A stretch of 64,000 bases of DNA from Pleodorina starrii (Eukaryota; Chlorophyta; Chlorophyceae; Chlamydomonadales; Volvocaceae): assembly GCA_030267565.1 (NCBI GenBank), contig BRXU01000020.1, positions 1,939,501 through 2,003,500 of the forward strand, given 5' to 3'. The position numbers and the translations under genes were made by a program. How positions within the stretch are numbered: the stretch's first letter is position 1; every line of letters begins with the position of its first letter. Positions 20,301 through 30,992 of this stretch are shown here, piece by piece. The notes beneath the pieces are model-generated. The model had not been told where the DNA came from and made no database searches. It saw only the letters and a list, made by a program, of their open reading frames with translations.

Positions 20301-23300
20301 GTCTAGACCAGACCAAACCAGCCCCATCTCCGGTGCACAATACACAGCGAAGCACCTTGATGCAGTGGCCAACATGCATACCCGCATTACACATTGTGCC
20401 ATGCGGGTATATATGCATGTTGGCCACTGCAACAAGGTTTCAGTGTACCATTCCGGCGGCACCATACATGCAGCACCACCACCCCAGCGTCAGACACAAA
20501 ACCGACCCATACATACATGCACCATTATTGCCTCAATCAACAAACTCACGCATGTCGGGGTTCCCTCGATAGGCACACATATATATGTACGCACGCACAG
20601 GAAACAACAAAACAGGACAATGTACCATTATAACGAAGAAACATGATGTACAATTCCATCCCCGCGCGTTCTTAATCGCACACCGCACGCATCTACCATC
20701 GTATCACTCACCAGTCGATCCAGACATACTCGACCCCGCTGCTGTCGACTGCATGTTGCAGCAGTGCCTTGAGCTCCCGGAACTGAAGCTCCGACATGGG
20801 TAAGAAGTTGGACTCGTAGACCTTCGGCTTCGGCTTCGCCCAGCGCCAGCTGATTGTCACCACCCGCTTCCACAGCTCGTCGTCTGTGCCCGCATACGGG
20901 ACCTGCGTGCAGCCAGTATTGCCATTACAAGCAGCAAGAATGCGGCGAGCGATGGGCAAACGAACATGCATTCATACATTTCATTCGATTTGTGGATATG
21001 TTGGTTGTCGCTCGCTCGGCGGCTCACGCAGCAGAGAACTTGCTTGCCTTGTTTGTGAGGCACACGCACGCACAGATTGAATGAAGTTCATTCAAGCATT
21101 CGTGTTTCTCTAGCCAGATGAAGACTGGACACCCGACCGGAGGCCGAGGCGTGGGTTAAGGGAGCAGATAGAGGAGGTGGGTTGATGACGGGTTTCCCCG
21201 GCGGTCCCAGTCCTCCCCCGCCACCGCGACTGCACACCGTATGCATGCAACCGTACGTCGCTCGGTCACATACTTGCAGCGCCTCGGCCTCTGCATCGAC
21301 ATCCTCATACGCCTTGAGCTGGCTCCATTTGAGGACGGCTGCGATCTTCATCAGCCGCACGTTTGCCCCGCGGTGTGACGGCGGCATGCCGAGGTGCAGG
21401 TTCCGGAGGCACGCCGGCAGGCTGTCCAGCTCCTGGCCGGCCTGATTGCCTGTCAGGTGGGGTCGCCCAAGAGCCGCCTTGGTTGGCGCCTGCTGCACTT
21501 GGCTGGCGATCTCCTCATAGACGGCCTGTGGTTAATCATGCATGCACGGATCGATGTACATTGTTTACACGCACAAGCACAGGTAGGGCAGGCAGCAGGT
21601 GACTTGTGTAATCGATCTGGGACCACAAACTAACCGAACACATACAGTAGTGAATGCACGCCTTTATGAGATCATGGTACACAGCAGAAGCAGCCCACGT
21701 GTATGATGCCGTCGAGTGCACCCAACCTGTGGGTGTGTGTCCAGCCAGAAGTGTGCCGCCGCGCGTGCGTGCAGCTGCGTGCCCCAGCCAGCAGCCAGCA
21801 GTCCAACTTTCGGATGATCCGACAGGCTGGCCCTGACCGTTTCCTTGCCCATGCCTTTCGTTATTGCTGCAAACTCTCATTGGGGGCACTACGTAATTGG
21901 CTGTGAGTGACGAATTCCTGTTCATGTAAGCCTGGCTCCTGAGCTTCCGCGGGATAAGCCTTTGCTGCTTACAATTATTCACCGGTCCGTCTCGTTCCGT
22001 CATTCGTTTCTCATCAATGCACGCATTGAGTGCCTACACCGTGCATGCAAGGTTAGCATAGGACGGACGGATTCCTCCCTACACCACTTCTTTAGAAGTA
22101 TACTAGTAAGCACCCTCCAACACCACAGCCACCATCCTCTGTGCGGTCCGTCTGCATGCTCATCAACTCGACACGGCTAGCTGATGCGCCCCCCTACCAA
22201 CGGACCGGCCTGTTAAGTTAAGTCTTAAGTCACTAATAAGTCACTTTAAGGCAAACTGGATGCTGTGCAGAGTTGTCATTTGACTTAAGAGTGACTTCGA
22301 CTTTACATTAAGTCAAATGCTGCTTAATAGTCCGTGGAATGGCAGACTTAAAATTAAGTCAAAATCCCGCGATGCTTAGGCTCCTGAGTAGCGCACCGCA
22401 ATCAACATCCCGCAATGCTTAGGCATCAGAGTAGCCAGCTAGCTGATGCGCCCGGCCCCGTGCTGCACCATACAACGGCCTTGCTTGCTGCATGCGAGGT
22501 TTATTTCGGGAGTACGGCCCTGAGGTTCGGGGGGCCGATCAAGGCCGGGCTCAACCCGATCAATCAGGAAAAAAGGAATTCCTTGTGGCACTCCAGCAGA
22601 TCCACCGCCCCTGCCGCTCCCGAAAATACCGTTCGCCCCCCTTCGATATGACTTCCTATCATCATATATAGAGATAGATAGCGAGGTTCACCGATGGATT
22701 TTGTAAGTCCATCATTACCAGAGCCCAAGGTGTAACCACGCAATCAGCAGGCAGGGTGTTCGTACTCGTTGCCCTAACGAAGCACGCGTCCCCTGACTGG
22801 CGACGGAGCCGGGGCCGAGCCCCTTTTCGGCATCTATCGTTGAAGCTTACACAATGTTCGTCATTTGGACCTATCGATCGTTTGGACGGGCGGGTTGCTT
22901 CGTTGGAGTTTGTAGATACCGCGCGGGTCATGAACAATCAATAAGCACCATCAACGGCCGCGAGCACGTGCGTGTGTCCGTGAGCATGCAGGGCATCGGT
23001 GAATGCGGTGCAGCAGATAGAAGCGTGGCGAGGGGCTCGCTGTGTACGGTAGGTATTGCTTGCATGTATGACTGTGACCTACTGTGAGGCCGGGCTATCT
23101 AGCTGCGTGTCTCCGTCCAGCAGCTGAAGCGAGTACCGTACATACATATATTTTTACCACCTTGTTCGTTATTAGCGTATTCGCCCGTGGTCGTGGGTCC
23201 GACTAGCGACTACAGCGAGTGTGGTTCGAAAGCGGACACCCCATTGCCACGCACGCTGGCAGCATGCAGCAGGGGGCTTCCAGCCACCAGGGCCGGCCGC

Positions 23301-24301
23301 GGCCACACGGCGACGCGACAGCCCGTAGACCGACCAATCACGCAACTCCTGCAACTTTCATAATGGCCACAGTTGGTAATCGGAATATAAGGCAGCTACA
23401 TTGCACATGCGGCGCCGGCGGCCATGACCGATTGAAACCGACCCCGCTGAACCGGCGAACCTAGGCTTAGATTGAAGATGTCATGACTTCTTCCGTCTAT
23501 TTTGCAACTTGATTATCATATCATCCAACCCAGTTTGATGTCGTCATGATTCGACTTCGACGGCGGTGACAACATACAATGCACTCAGCGCAGCAGACTT
23601 CCTGTGCCCTCGCCAACGTGCATTGCACCGGACGCTTCCCATCAATTCTCCTGCACCATCCGCATGCCTCGAGTTTGAGCGGTTGGGGAGCACTAACTGC
23701 GACGGGGATACGAACAGCAAGGGGGCGTCGCCCTGCTTCCGGCTTTGCAAAGCGCAAACCCGACTTGTTTTTATACAATTTTAACTTGATCTTTAATATT
23801 ACATCTTTATAGCGACTGGTTACGGCTTTTGACGACATTTGTCCGACGAGGACCGAGCGGTTCAGCCCTCCGCCCTGGTTTGCCCTCGCGTATACACCGT
23901 TGCGAGACCAACCTGCCTTCATATATTTTCCGTCATATTCGCCTGACTTCTAAGTAGTCGTTAAGGGGCTTCACGCACACCTTGCTGCATCGTCCACAGA
24001 AGCATCAAGCAATTTCAACAGTTCTGCCGATTTGATTTTATTCTCTTCAGATCCTTTCGATGGGAAATTGCTAATTCACTGGAGCCGCTGAATTTGTCTC
24101 GCCGCCGCTCGAAGGCCCAGCGTTCCCCGCTTTCACTCGTTGGACAACGACAGAAAGCTGTTTACAAGTATAAGGAAGTTTACTGTTATGTTTGTTTACA
24201 CCCACCTTAAGCAACGAGTTGTCCTTGGTGGTCGGCTTGTCATCATCAGCGTATGTTTGCTGACCGTGTTGCGGGACCACTCGCGATGAAGAAGCGCCCA
24301 T
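14298..24301 (-). CDS. HET-like domain + ARM-repeat protein, copy 2 (3' truncated by a SINE)
   Basis: Exons in transcription order: 24301-24206 (MGASSSRVV myristoylation start), an unresolved stretch, 21866-21727, 21525-21274, 20902-20712, 19791-18948, 18293-18240 and 16142-14298. Every resolved border is shared with copy 1 in position and phase. The HET-type motifs are VVTISWRWA, EYVWIDW joined to SCVPQ, and REYFGRVWTLAER. The long last exon encodes an N-terminal cap repeat and 13 ARM units of 42-43 residues that are almost identical. A 14th unit breaks off at KLQDS, and the last nine codons (LIRKVYAGP) come from the SINE. The DNA of the first two full units is identical over 126 bp. ARM repeats form a superhelix that binds protein partners; HET-like domains signal downstream. 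A membrane-linked receptor or adaptor is plausible but inferred. The gene may still be expressed, but its array is shorter than in the uninterrupted state. Confidence 0.8.
16143..16907. other. Intronic sequence of copy 2, nothing recognised
   Basis: This is part of the intron before the ARM exon. It includes a short G- and C-run-rich palindromic stretch at about 16,650-16,735. No reading frame or repeat family was recognised. Confidence 0.4.
16908..17170. repeat. Tandem duplication, unit about 130 bp
   Basis: Two adjacent copies each begin CATACTGATACATGCACTAT, contain TATTACGAGTATTAAGGGCT or a near-identical form, and end in AGGTTG.TCGTCACTC and GCCGGGCAG. They differ by a few substitutions and lie within an intron of HET-ARM copy 2. 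Confidence 0.75.
17311..17670. repeat. Tandem duplication, unit about 180 bp
   Basis: Two units share GTGCGGGCTTGG, GGTGCTGGTGGGCCTTGG, CTTTCGGCACCCC, CCTGGGGTAGGATGAA, GGCTAGCAACCG and GGTTCCCCTTGTAATC at a constant offset of 180 bp. The unit has no open frame conserved in both copies. It is intronic and absent from copy 1. Confidence 0.8.
17833..17926. repeat. About 95-bp dispersed repeat, copy C
   Basis: Same family as 6313-6417 and 21129-21231 (CCCGACCGGAGGCCGAGGCG, GTCGGGTTTCCCCGG, CCCAGTCCTCCCCC). It lies in the intron upstream of the ARM exon of copy 2. Confidence 0.7.
20355..20437. repeat. Long intronic hairpin, counterpart of 5509-5591
   Basis: The arms are CCTTGATGCAGTGGCCAACA...ACCCGCA and GCGGGTAT...TGTTGGCCACTGCAACAAGG. 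The stem is retained although the loop has diverged (TTACACATTGTGCCA). It is in the same intron as in copy 1. Confidence 0.8.
21129..21231. repeat. About 95-bp dispersed repeat, copy B
   Basis: Counterpart of 6313-6417 in the same intron of the second paralog, with one small internal insertion. Confidence 0.7.
22192..22437. mobile_element. MITE-like insertion with repeated TTAAGTC / GACTTAA
   Basis: This 246-bp block is bounded on both sides by GCTAGCTGATGCGCCC (22176-22191 and 22438-22453). Copy 1 has that 16-mer only once, at about 7287, and no insert. Inside are several inverted TTAAGTC/GACTTAA motifs and a direct repeat around ATGCTTAGGC. It has no coding capacity. The unusually long flanking repeat may include bases belonging to the element. 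Confidence 0.6.
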
Positions 24302-24664
24302 CTTTAACTGATGCCAATTTGTAATTCTATTACATTGGTGATTTTTGTAGGCCTAGAACTTGTTGCATTAATTGGAGCTTTCTGCCGCCGTTCGATCTAT
24401 TGCACAAAGATTAACCGCGCAACTTATTTGCATGCGTTATGTGAAAACGCATTTCATAGTGCCGCACATGCAACCCTTGTGATGTGATGTAATGTTACTG
24501 TAAGCTTTGCGCTCGTAAGGCCCAAACGAGCCACGAGGCTCATGGACCACTAGAACTCGATACAACATGAACACAGAAAAAAAAGAAAACATAAGACTAA
24601 ACAGAATGTTATAAAACGTGAGTACCCAAAACGTAGACTTCGCTGATCACCTAGAGTCATGACA
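24302..24664. promoter_or_regulatory. Upstream region of HET-ARM copy 2
   Basis: Up to about 24430 this matches 8216-8340 upstream of copy 1. The remainder is AT-rich, and 24610-24660 matches the sequence just before the LINE remnant at 9,260-9,350 (GCTGATCACCT.GAGTCATGAC). No defined promoter element was recognised. Confidence 0.4.
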
Positions 24665-25470
24665 GTTCTTATTTTAGAGGTAGCCACGCGAACGCTAAAA
24701 TTGGGTTTGAAGGAGCGCAGAGCCGGCGCAGACCGTTCTCAGATTAGTAGTTGGGCTGGCCGCTTAGATGAATCAGTTTGGGAGGGTCGTCCGTACTGCG
24801 GCTGGTTCCGGAGCGGTGGCTCTGCAGGCGGGAGGCGGTTGTTGGCCGGCAGAGCCGTGCGGTTCTTTCCTCTGATGCTGCCGCGCTGTTAAGGTGTTAG
24901 CTGGTACTTGATACGAGCAGGCGGGCCTTAAGTTGGCGTCTAGGGACGCAGATTGGGGGTGCGTTTATCGACCCCAGTCCTCTCTGTTCGTTTGCGTTTA
25001 TTTTTCCCGCTCACCCTCCCCTTTACCTTCGACATCGAGCGTTTCGCGCGTTAGACGGCACGTGTGTGTTCTAGGGCTAAGACGGCGCTCGAGTGGATCT
25101 TGCGTTACCTATTTTGGATCGCCGGGGGGTGTCTGCCTGGTGTGTGTTGCCGGGTGGCTACCGGGCAGACCTGAAGGCACCCGTGGTCACGTGCGCGGCG
25201 GGAATGGCGCGAGTCACGTGATGACGGGGCCACACAAGCCCCATTTCCACGTTCACTCTCCGGCAGGTGTTGATTTCTTTCTTTCTTATGACGTGAGTGT
25301 GGGTTCAGACAGTCTCCCTTTGTTGTGCGGACTTGGCAATCCCTTATCGGCTCTGACAGTTAGATTCGCACTGACCATCGACTGTATAAACCCGCCCCTG
25401 GAAGGGGCCCCGCTCGCGCTTTGGGCATTTGTTCCCAAGACAGTCTCCGTACGGCGTACGCTTTCTCAAA
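24665..25470. mobile_element. About 0.8-kb insertion relative to copy 1
   Basis: Copy 1 reads directly from GAGTCATGACTG into CAGACATGTTC at about 9,350-9,372. Here the same two flanks are separated by about 806 bp, with ACAG present at both ends as a possible short target duplication. The plus-strand open frames inside show no recognisable family motif and no terminal inverted repeat was found, so the class is unknown. Confidence 0.5.
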
Positions 25471-25600
25471 CAGACATGTTCTGATTACGTAGGTAACGCA
25501 GCCGACTGCCGCAAATTCTAACGGATGTTTTTATAACACGTGGCGCTCGTCCTCAACCGAACCGGACCTGCACATAGGTTGTTTTCCGCAATCTCCATGG
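25471..25600 (-). mobile_element. LINE 3'-end remnant, degenerate
   Basis: Resembles 9,385-9,485: GGTAACGCAG.CGACTGCCGCA, ACACGTGGCGCTCGTCCTCA and TGCACATAG are shared. The zinc-knuckle frame survives only as EDERHV and is interrupted by a stop. Confidence 0.55.
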
Positions 25601-27340
25601 AACAAGGCAAGGCCGCAGTCAGGCCAATGCCGCAGTCAAACCAAGGCCGCGCGCGCCATACTTGGCTCCAACAGGCGTCCTGTGGCTTATGATTGTAATT
25701 AGAGCTGACGTGTGACAATCCGAACAACCACTTGTCGCAGCTCCGCTACGCTTCATTCCCCATCGTGCGTTCATTCGCCTCGCTCCCGCACACTATGCCG
25801 CCCGTCCTGTCGTCACGCACGTCTGTCGGCGGCTTTGATCGACGAGAAGGGCGCGTCGGTTGGCGGTTCGCCGAACGGTCCGGCATGCCCCCGGAACTGG
25901 CGCAAGTCACACAGCGCCCGCTCGCGGGGCTGACGAGTTCCACCCAGGACACACAAGCACAAACAAGCTGAGTCGGCTTCCTCGGCCGGAACACTCACTC
26001 ATTCATACCGTATTGATCTTTGTTCGGGGGGAGGCGGAAATTGGGTTGGAGGGTGAAGCGCCCAGCAGCAAATGTCGCCCGTTCGGCCAAGCAACCCGCC
26101 TGTATGTGCGGTGTTAAGAGGGACCCGCCCTTTCCTGGCTTCGGGGAAGCTGACATACACAGACTGTTGTTAAACAGGCTAACTGGATTCTGTGACGTGT
26201 TTTGAGTCTGCTGCGGTACGGCAAAGCAATAAACCCCACACCCGTTTACAAACCCTGGGCACGCACCCCGCCAACTGTCGTTCCCCCGCTTAGGAAGGTG
26301 CAACTAGAGAAAGGGGGTAAGGAAAACGCCGCTGAAACACTCCTGCCGGCCGACGCGCGCCTAACCGCGACGCCGTTTGCTACTCTCCGTGCCGGCCAGC
26401 GGCCACCAGCGCTCTGCCCAGCTGCCTACTGCCCCGATTAGCCTGCGGCAGAGCACACCCCCCCCAAGCCGGAGGACAGCAATCCGCACCGCAGCCCGCG
26501 AACAAACGGACCAACAAACAACAAAAACAAAGCGGCCGTAAGGCAATCGGACGGCAACACACCAACCAACAGACACGTGCGCCACTCTGATTCCCTCGAG
26601 CGAAAGAAAACGGCGCCCAGGCAAGCGAAGGGGGAGGCAAAAGGGAACCAGAGTCAAGGCAAAACCTCCCCCGCCGTGGGACCGGCCTAAACCCGAAGGC
26701 GCACGAACCCAAGGACAGACGCACACGGCACACACTGAAACACGCGCGCGCGACTACGCAACCCAGGCGCGAGCGCGATGAGAACCAGGGGAGGGCGGGC
26801 GGGCAACGAAACCGTGTACTAGCGCGAGAAGGAAACAACGAGGTCGATTGCCTGCAAGTTGATAAAGGCCGCAATAAGTACCGCTGAACCGCCAGACAAA
26901 CAAGAAAAGACGAGAAAACAAACACCAACTCTGTGCTCCGCAGACACTGTTTAACTGCCGTACTAAGTCACCTGTACCGCTAGACCCTAGAGCTGACAAC
27001 TCCCCGTCAAAGGTCTCCCGCAACAAGTAGGCTTGCCTCCCCTTGCGCCACAAACCGCATTTTGGGAGGGAACCCAAAATAACAATTTGGGATGGGTCTG
27101 AATGTCAACATATGTAATTTGATGATTTTGGCGGGAAAGCAAGCATCCAACGATGCACTTCGGAGTGGGGCAGCGGGCCAGCCGGTTGCAGTTGCGGGCC
27201 AGCAGGGGCCAGCCGGCGCCCCTGGAGTGGCGCGCGTGAAATAGCTCGGGGGCTACGCTATATGGACCGGGCTTCTCGTTTGTTTGACTCTTGTCGCATG
27301 GAGCTCTGAGATGTAGGGCGCAGGACAGTCTTTTGCTTCA
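25601..27340. other. Intergenic, no gene seen
   Basis: A long open frame on the minus strand at 26380-26928 is Cys/Arg/Pro-rich with no family signature, and it overlaps other equally long frames. I do not support a gene here. Confidence 0.4.
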
Positions 27341-27560
27341 ATGCGCAAACTTGAGCTGAACCAGATCATGTGCGAGTGTGTATGCCTCGGAAGCACGCAT
27401 CACACGGCGCTGGCGCGATTCCGTCTTGGCTGCTGGAACCTGAAGATGTGCCTCAAGTCGCGCTGCGGCCGCGTAGACAGCGTACGTGCCCAGCGGACTT
27501 GCAGGATATGTGGTGGCGGGGACGCGATCGCGGATGAGTTCCACGTTCGTCCGTCCTAAT
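27341..27560 (+). mobile_element. LINE reverse transcriptase C-terminal remnant
   Basis: The frame LARFRLGCWNLKM ... RTCRICGGGDAIADEFHV matches the typical non-LTR tail: an ARFRLGC-like helix followed by the C-x-x-C-G zinc knuckle with D-E-x-H. The following ECP part is missing and the frame ends at a stop. Orientation is opposite to the remnants at 9240 and 25471. Confidence 0.65.
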
Positions 27561-28388
27561 GGAGGGAGCCCTCTGCCCCCGTCTACCTTTATGTATGAGC
27601 CCAGGAGCCCAACGTTCACCCCCCCCCAAAAAAAACTCTGATCATGATGAGCAACGAAGGCGGGCTGTTAGTTGATTGATTTCTTCCATCAATGGAAGGG
27701 AGATGCGGGACATGCGTGAAGAGCTGAAGACCTCCTGGGTCGCTGGGAGCAGTTGATTGGGAGCCGCAGGTCAGGCTCGACAGTCTCCTGGCGCAGATCG
27801 AACCAGCAGAGGGCCGTAGAGGGCTCTCGGATCCATAACTGCTGTCCTACTTAACGGTCCCGTCATTCAAACACGGACAAAGCTCCGTCGTTCTCATCCA
27901 GTCCAGCCCAACCCAACCCAGCCCAGGACAACGCATCGGACAGAAACCCTAGGTCCATAGGTCGGTGTTCGAGACGCTACGTCCCAGCCACGCACCCAGA
28001 CCCCAGAACCTTCTCACGCGCGTGGGGGAGGAGGGGGGTCAAAGGGTAATGCCAACGAGACCGCAGCGGAGGGACGTAGGCGACCGAGAACCCAGGAGGG
28101 GCCTGCGCTCCCCCACACCCGCCCCCCCACCTTAGCAGGGGAGGAGGAGGAGGAGGGGCGTGTGCGAGCTTTGGAGGTCTCTCCGTTGGGGCCGGGTCGG
28201 GTCGGGTCGGGTCGGGTCACGTCGGGTCGGGCCGGGGGGCGCCCCATCGGCCATATCGTCCCCTGGCCAACCTGACGCCGTGTCGAGCCATGCACACACA
28301 CCCCAGCCACACACACCCCGCACACGCCCAGAACTAGCTATACACACACGCGGGAAGTAACGACCCCCCAGTCCCCGCAGTCCCCCCC
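27561..28388. other. 3' flank of the SDR-like gene, low complexity
   Basis: No gene seen. It contains a pentanucleotide array of GGGTC at about 28,190-28,232 and one copy of the dispersed ACCGCAGCGGAGGGACG motif at about 28,056-28,080. Confidence 0.4.
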
Positions 28389-30992
28389 TCAAGCGTCCTC
28401 GCCCAAGCCCGCTAGCGTCTCCTCCAGGGCCTCTTTAAGACTCTGTGGGGAGACGGAGGGCGACAGCGCGGAAGCGCTGGCACCGCTGCTGCTGGCGCCG
28501 ACAGCCTGGAGGCGGAAGGGGAGGGGAACGGGACGGGAAGGGAAAGGGGATGGAAATCGATACATACCGCAGCGGCATAACATACCCACCCACCCCGCCC
28601 CGTCCCGCCCGTAGGCCCAATGCGCTTCTTCGCCCCAACCAAGCCCAAGCCCGAGCCCAAGCCGGGCGGGAGGGTGGGTGGGTGTTTGGTTGCATTGGAA
28701 ACTCCAGCGGCAAGAAAAGGCGCAGCACTTTTCTCCATCTATCGCGTCCTAGGTTACCGTCCCTGCAATGTCATTACATCATTACGTCATTACCCAACCA
28801 CACCACCTAAAATGTTCCAGCTGGGGTTTGGGTCCCGCTCCGGAACCACGCAAGCCCCCGAACACCGACCCCGCCGGCCCCCCCCCCCGCGCCCCCCTCC
28901 GCAACCCCCTACGCTCCCCACCCCCCAAATGCCACGCGACGGTCCAGCCTTCCCCCTGTCGTACAGACGTGCACCCACCTGCAGTGTGCGACCCCGCTCC
29001 GGAACCGCGTCTACGAGGCCGCTTAGGAGCGCTCCGAGGGCCTCCCGACTCACGCCAGCCGCCGCCGCTGCCTTTCCACCGGCGGTGGTTGCCCCCGCCG
29101 GCTGCTGTTGCCGCGTCAACGCCACTCCGCCGCTGGCTGACCCGCCGCGGCCCTGCTCCTGGAGGCCGTACACCTGAAGGAAGGTCGTACAGTCAAGGAG
29201 GTTGAGCGGTATGCGAGAATTCGGCCAAGGTATGCGGCCCGATTGGGAGGAGGAGGACGAGGAGGCGTGCCGACACCCCTCCACCCACACACACACACAC
29301 CCTCCCTCCCTCTCGCCCCGCCAACAAAACCCTCATCCCATCCCAACCGCACGCCAGCGCCGCGCATGTACCTGTACGACAGTGTACGGCAGCCCGGACG
29401 CCCGTACTGCCGCCTCCGCGGCCCCATCCGCCAGCTCCCGCAGCTCCCTGCTCGCAGCTCCTCCCCCTCCTCCTCCTCCCAGTGAGAAGCCGCCCAGGGA
29501 GAAGCCGCCAGAGCTGCTCGCCGCTGCGGGACGTACGTAGGGATGTAGTAAAGACGTACGTACCGGATGTACAGACGTACGTGCCGGATGTACAGACGTG
29601 CGTAGGGATGTACAGACGTACGTGCCAGATGTACAGACGTAGGCACGGATGCGGGGGGTTCGAATGCATGAATTGAACGTAGGGTGCAAAGGGTGGTAAG
29701 GGCGGTAAGGGCGGTACGGGCACGAAGATGATGGCGACTAGCTACCGTAGGTGAGTCACTCGGCAACCCTTGATGATATGATACAAGGACCTCTCCGAAG
29801 TCCGAACGAGAGCAGCCTTTCGGGAGAAGAGCCGGAGCCCGCCGTAATCGTAAGGGAGCTCATTTCAACGAATCTTGGACGGTTTTGATTCGGAGCCCGC
29901 GCCAGAACCGCACTACCACTGCTACTCGACTGCGTCCCCTGTTAGTTTCCATCAACCCGCCCCTTCCCCTACCCACCCGACGGCGCCGCCGACAGCAGCA
30001 CCACATGCCGTACACCCCGCGCCGCCGCCGCCGCCTCCAGCAGCCCCCGCGGCGGCCGTCCCAGCAGCACCAAACACTTGACGCCCCGCAGCATCCGAGC
30101 GGCGTTGGCTGTCGCCGCGTCGGCGGGCACGGGCGTGGCGTACGGGCCGTACGCGGTCTTGGCCGCCGCCACGTCGCGGACCGACAGCCGCAGCTGCTGC
30201 CTGAGGAGGGCACGGGATGCCGGGGCGATTTGAGATGCGGGGGTGGGATGCCGTGGCGGGATGGCATGCCGGGGCGGGATGGGATGCGGGGCGGGATGGG
30301 ATGCGGGGAATGAGGTGGTGTGGTTACCAACGCCCTACCTGCGCTGCTTAACCCACCCACCCGGCCGGGTGGATACCCCTGTTGCCCAGCCACCCCTGGA
30401 TCGCACTCGGCACCGCCACTGGCCCCGCCCCCACCCCCCCGCTGCGGCCTCTGTCCGTGGATCTGTGGCCCTCACTCACCCCTCATTCACCCACCCGCCC
30501 AATGAGACCTCCACGCACCGCGAGATGGCCCATCCGTCAGCCAACCATCTTACGGATGGGACGGGATGATGTTCATGCGCATCCCAACACCCACCCGCAC
30601 CACCCCAACCCAACCCGTCTCTGTTCCCTCGCTGCGGTATCTTCTTTGTTATCCGACCCCACCCGCCCACCTCCCGGCACCTCACCACACCCAACCCACA
30701 TGAGATGCCAAACCTCCAGATGCCAGCCCCTTGATTTGCCAAATCTCCTGTCATCATCCGTCAATGGAGATAGCCCCCAGCTCACCCACCTTACCACCTT
30801 ACCAAATCTCCCGTCATCATCCGTCAATGGAGATAACCCCCAAGCTCACCCACCTTACCACCTTACCAAATCTCCCCATCCGCCGATGGGGGTAGCCCCC
30901 CAGCTCACCCACCTTGCCAGGATGAGCTGAAGCACCACTTGCTCGCCGATGGGGCTGTCAGCCTCGCTCACGAACACCACATCCGATGCCAT
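28389..30992 (-). CDS. Atypical short-chain dehydrogenase / NmrA-like NAD(P)-binding protein
   Basis: Five exons (30992-30913, 30200-29977, 29523-29372, 29173-28979, 28505-28389) join in phase to 255 codons plus stop. The first ATG follows a short 5' flank. The order of elements fits an atypical SDR of the NmrA type: a start beta strand DVVFVSEADSPIGEQVV, then SVRDVAAAKTAYG, GVKCLVLLG, GVRHVVLLSAAPS and RASGLPYTVVQ, where the family usually has SGLPYT(I/V)(L/V)RP. The dinucleotide-binding glycine motif (normally GATGxxG) is degenerate: only SPIG remains. The Rossmann fold is likely but redox activity is doubtful. Such proteins often act as cofactor-sensing regulators or plastid assembly factors; no transit peptide is evident. 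Gly- and Ala-rich linkers interrupt the fold. The exact family is unknown. Confidence 0.75.
29540..29645. repeat. Tandem repeat, about 20-24 bp units
   Basis: Four degenerate units of the type GATGTACAGACGTACGTGCC lie in the second intron of the SDR-like gene. Confidence 0.7.
30740..30920. repeat. Triplicated 63-64-bp unit carrying the intron 1 donor site
   Basis: Three tandem units start at 30740, 30803 and 30867, each beginning CAAATCTCC and ending AGCTCACCCACCTT.CCA. On the gene strand every unit contains AAGGTGGGTGAGCT. In the unit nearest exon 1 this is the real 5' splice site (exon end 30913), so intron 1 holds two more near-perfect copies of it. Confidence 0.8.

Noticed and set aside
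26380..26928. 182-codon minus-strand frame rich in Cys, Arg and Pro
   Set aside because: Composition follows the GC-rich DNA, it overlaps equally long frames, and it has no motif or splice partners.
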